Shown: piece after piece, positions 6,813-7,725 of the stretch | Layout: each line of letters opens with the position of its first letter | How positions within the stretch are numbered: position 1 is the stretch's first letter | Assembly: GCA_959600635.1 (NCBI GenBank) | Contig: CAUGMN010000090.1 | Location: 1 to 7,725, forward strand | Source: QAMX01 sp003149835 | GTDB lineage: Bacteria > Bacillota > Clostridia > Oscillospirales > QAMX01 | Reading direction: 5' to 3' | DNA length: 7,725 nucleotides | Notes under the pieces: generated by a model | Databases searched by the model: none | What the model saw: only the letters and a program-made list of their open reading frames with translations | Told to the model about the DNA's origin: nothing | Translations under genes and position numbers: made by a program

Positions 6813-6833
6813 AAACGTTGCGGAGGTTCTCTT

Positions 6834-7725
6834 ATGCAGATGAAGATACTGGAAAAAGGCCATATCTATCCGATCGAATCGGCGCCCGTGCCGTCGTGCC
6901 ATGCGTCGACGATCGTCAAGCTCTCGGACGGCAGGCTCGCCGCAGCTTGGTTTGCCGGTACCAACGAGTCGGATCCCGACGTGTGCATCTGGTTTTCCGT
7001 CAAGGGAGACGACGGTTGGAGCGCGCCGGTGCGCGTGACGCCCGACAACAACGTCGCGCACTGGAATCCGGCGCTGTTCGTCGACAGCGCGACGGAGACG
7101 CTCTGGCTTTTTTATAAAGAAGGCCTGTCGCCGAGGAGCTGGTACACCATGATCGTCAAGTCGGCGGACTGCGGACAGACGTGGAGCGAGCCGGAGCGGC
7201 TCGTCGCCGGCGACGACACGGCGCGCGGCCCGGTGAAGAACAAGCCGATCCGCCTCTCCGACGGAAGCTGGCTGGCGCCGTCCTCCGAAGAGGATGATCT
7301 TCGCCGCTGGATGCTTTTCCTCGACCGCTCGGAAGACGGCGGCCGGAGCTGGACCAAAACCGGATATGTGCCGATGCGCCTTGAAGGCTCGGATCGCGAA
7401 TTCGCCTCGATCTCCGAGATGCCTGAGAAATCGGGCGGTCTGATTCAGCCGACGCTCTGGGAGGAAAAGGACCGGCCCGGACATGTGCATCTGCTGGCGC
7501 GTTCGAGCCTGGGGCGGATTTACCGCGCCGACAGCGCGGATTTCGGCCGCACATGGTCCTGCGCGTATCCGACCGAGCTGCCCAATAACAACAGCGGCAT
7601 CGACGTCGTCCGCACCGATTGCGGCACATTAGCGCTGATCTATAACCCGGTCTCCGCAAACTGGGGTGACCGCACGCCGATTTCCCTGATCCTGTCGGAT
7701 GACAACGGCGAGACATGGGGCGAGA
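6834..7725 (+). CDS. Sialidase-like BNR/Asp-box beta-propeller protein (3' end cut by window edge)
   Basis: 297 codons are visible from the ATG at 6834, running off the right edge. Four Asp-boxes (SxDxGxTW type) mark propeller blades: SADCGQTW at 110-117, SEDGGRSW at 166-173, SADFGRTW at 234-241 and SDDNGETW at 288-295. The segments SCHASTIVKLSDGRLAAAWF (21-40), GLIQPTLWE (202-210) and LPNNNSGID (249-257) fit the PF13088 (BNR_2) branch, usually annotated as sialidase or putative neuraminidase. I do not see the (F/Y)RIP motif of classical GH33 sialidases in the visible N-terminal half, and there is no signal peptide or membrane segment, so a cytoplasmic enzyme is suggested. It may cleave sialosides or another sugar; related seven-bladed propellers include GH145 rhamnosidases and PL27 lyases. 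The start is set by CGGAGG (6821-6826), 7 nt upstream; the ATG at 6840 is the alternative. It is transcribed away from the ntp operon from its own promoter and is probably unrelated to it. Family call good, substrate unknown. Confidence 0.9.
   Translation, partial: MQMKILEKGHIYPIESAPVPSCHASTIVKLSDGRLAAAWFAGTNESDPDVCIWFSVKGDDGWSAPVRVTPDNNVAHWNPALFVDSATETLWLFYKEGLSPRSWYTMIVKSADCGQTWSEPERLVAGDDTARGPVKNKPIRLSDGSWLAPSSEEDDLRRWMLFLDRSEDGGRSWTKTGYVPMRLEGSDREFASISEMPEKSGGLIQPTLWEEKDRPGHVHLLARSSLGRIYRADSADFGRTWSCAYPTELPNNNSGIDVVRTDCGTLALIYNPVSANWGDRTPISLILSDDNGETWGE

Larger units (their letters stand above)
6449..6833. other. 385-bp divergent intergenic region
   Basis: This region separates the ntp operon (minus) from the sialidase-like gene (plus). 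From left to right it holds the ntp leader (6449 to about 6515), the ntp promoter, the 13-bp palindrome and, at the far right, the sialidase-side promoter and operator. The central part (about 6600-6765) contains no convincing gene. A 29-codon plus-strand frame at 6639-6728 lacks a ribosome site, and the longer frames across the region are extensions of neighbouring shadows. I saw no terminator-like stem followed by a T run and no tRNA or riboswitch pattern. Confidence 0.7.

Noticed and set aside
6585..7490. 301-codon minus-strand open frame opposite the sialidase-like gene
   Set aside because: The plus-strand protein has four Asp-boxes, a promoter and a ribosome site. The minus frame has none of these and is Arg/His-rich.

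Overview
The window is mostly one operon on the minus strand for a bacterial rotary V/A-type ATPase (ntp type). It is followed, divergently on the plus strand, by the start of a BNR/Asp-box sialidase-like gene. The DNA is visibly G+C-rich. The genes have Gram-positive-style Shine-Dalgarno sequences and SigA/sigma70-like promoters. The subunit order (peripheral stalk, I, K, E, C, F-type subunit, A) is that of the Enterococcus hirae ntp operon and of many Clostridia. I infer a G+C-rich member of the Bacillota, probably an anaerobic clostridial lineage, possibly host-associated given the sialidase-like gene. The taxonomic placement is inference only.

Layout, read right to left along the operon. 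A consensus promoter (TTGACA, 17 bp, TAAAAT) lies at about 6522-6550. It is followed by a 104-residue coiled-coil stalk subunit (6134-6448), membrane subunit I/a (4174-6132), the proteolipid rotor ring subunit K (3657-4169), stalk subunit E (2993-3592), ring-to-shaft subunit C/d (1971-2996), the small F-type central-stalk subunit (1614-1946), and catalytic subunit A (1-1558), which is cut by the left window edge. Junctions range from a 4-bp overlap to gaps of 1, 4, 24, 55 and 64 bp, so the genes are very probably co-transcribed. Subunits B and D are expected beyond base 1 but are not in view.

The products assemble as follows. A (with the unseen B) forms the ATP-hydrolysing or synthesising head. 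The F-type subunit and C/d link the central shaft to the K ring. E and the small coiled-coil protein form the peripheral stalks that hold the head to subunit I. I carries the arginines that meet the ring's ion-binding glutamate. The K sequence has the full set of residues known to bind Na+ in the E. hirae ring (Leu64, Thr67, Gln68, Gln121, Glu150 here), so this enzyme is predicted to move Na+ rather than H+.

On the right, a 385-bp intergenic region (6449-6833) holds two divergent promoters. The plus-strand promoter (TTGTCT, 17 bp, TATGAT) carries a perfect inverted repeat, TGGTAT-gat-ATACCA, across its -10 box. This resembles an operator for a GntR/FadR-type regulator. It drives a leaderless (no signal peptide) PF13088-type beta-propeller protein with four Asp-boxes, cut by the right window edge. 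I see no RNA genes, mobile elements, CRISPR arrays or large repeats. The long antisense reading frames are shadows of the G+C-rich genes. I do not see an undescribed system. The points most worth checking are the ion specificity of the ring, the operator over the sialidase-like promoter, and the true substrate of that enzyme.
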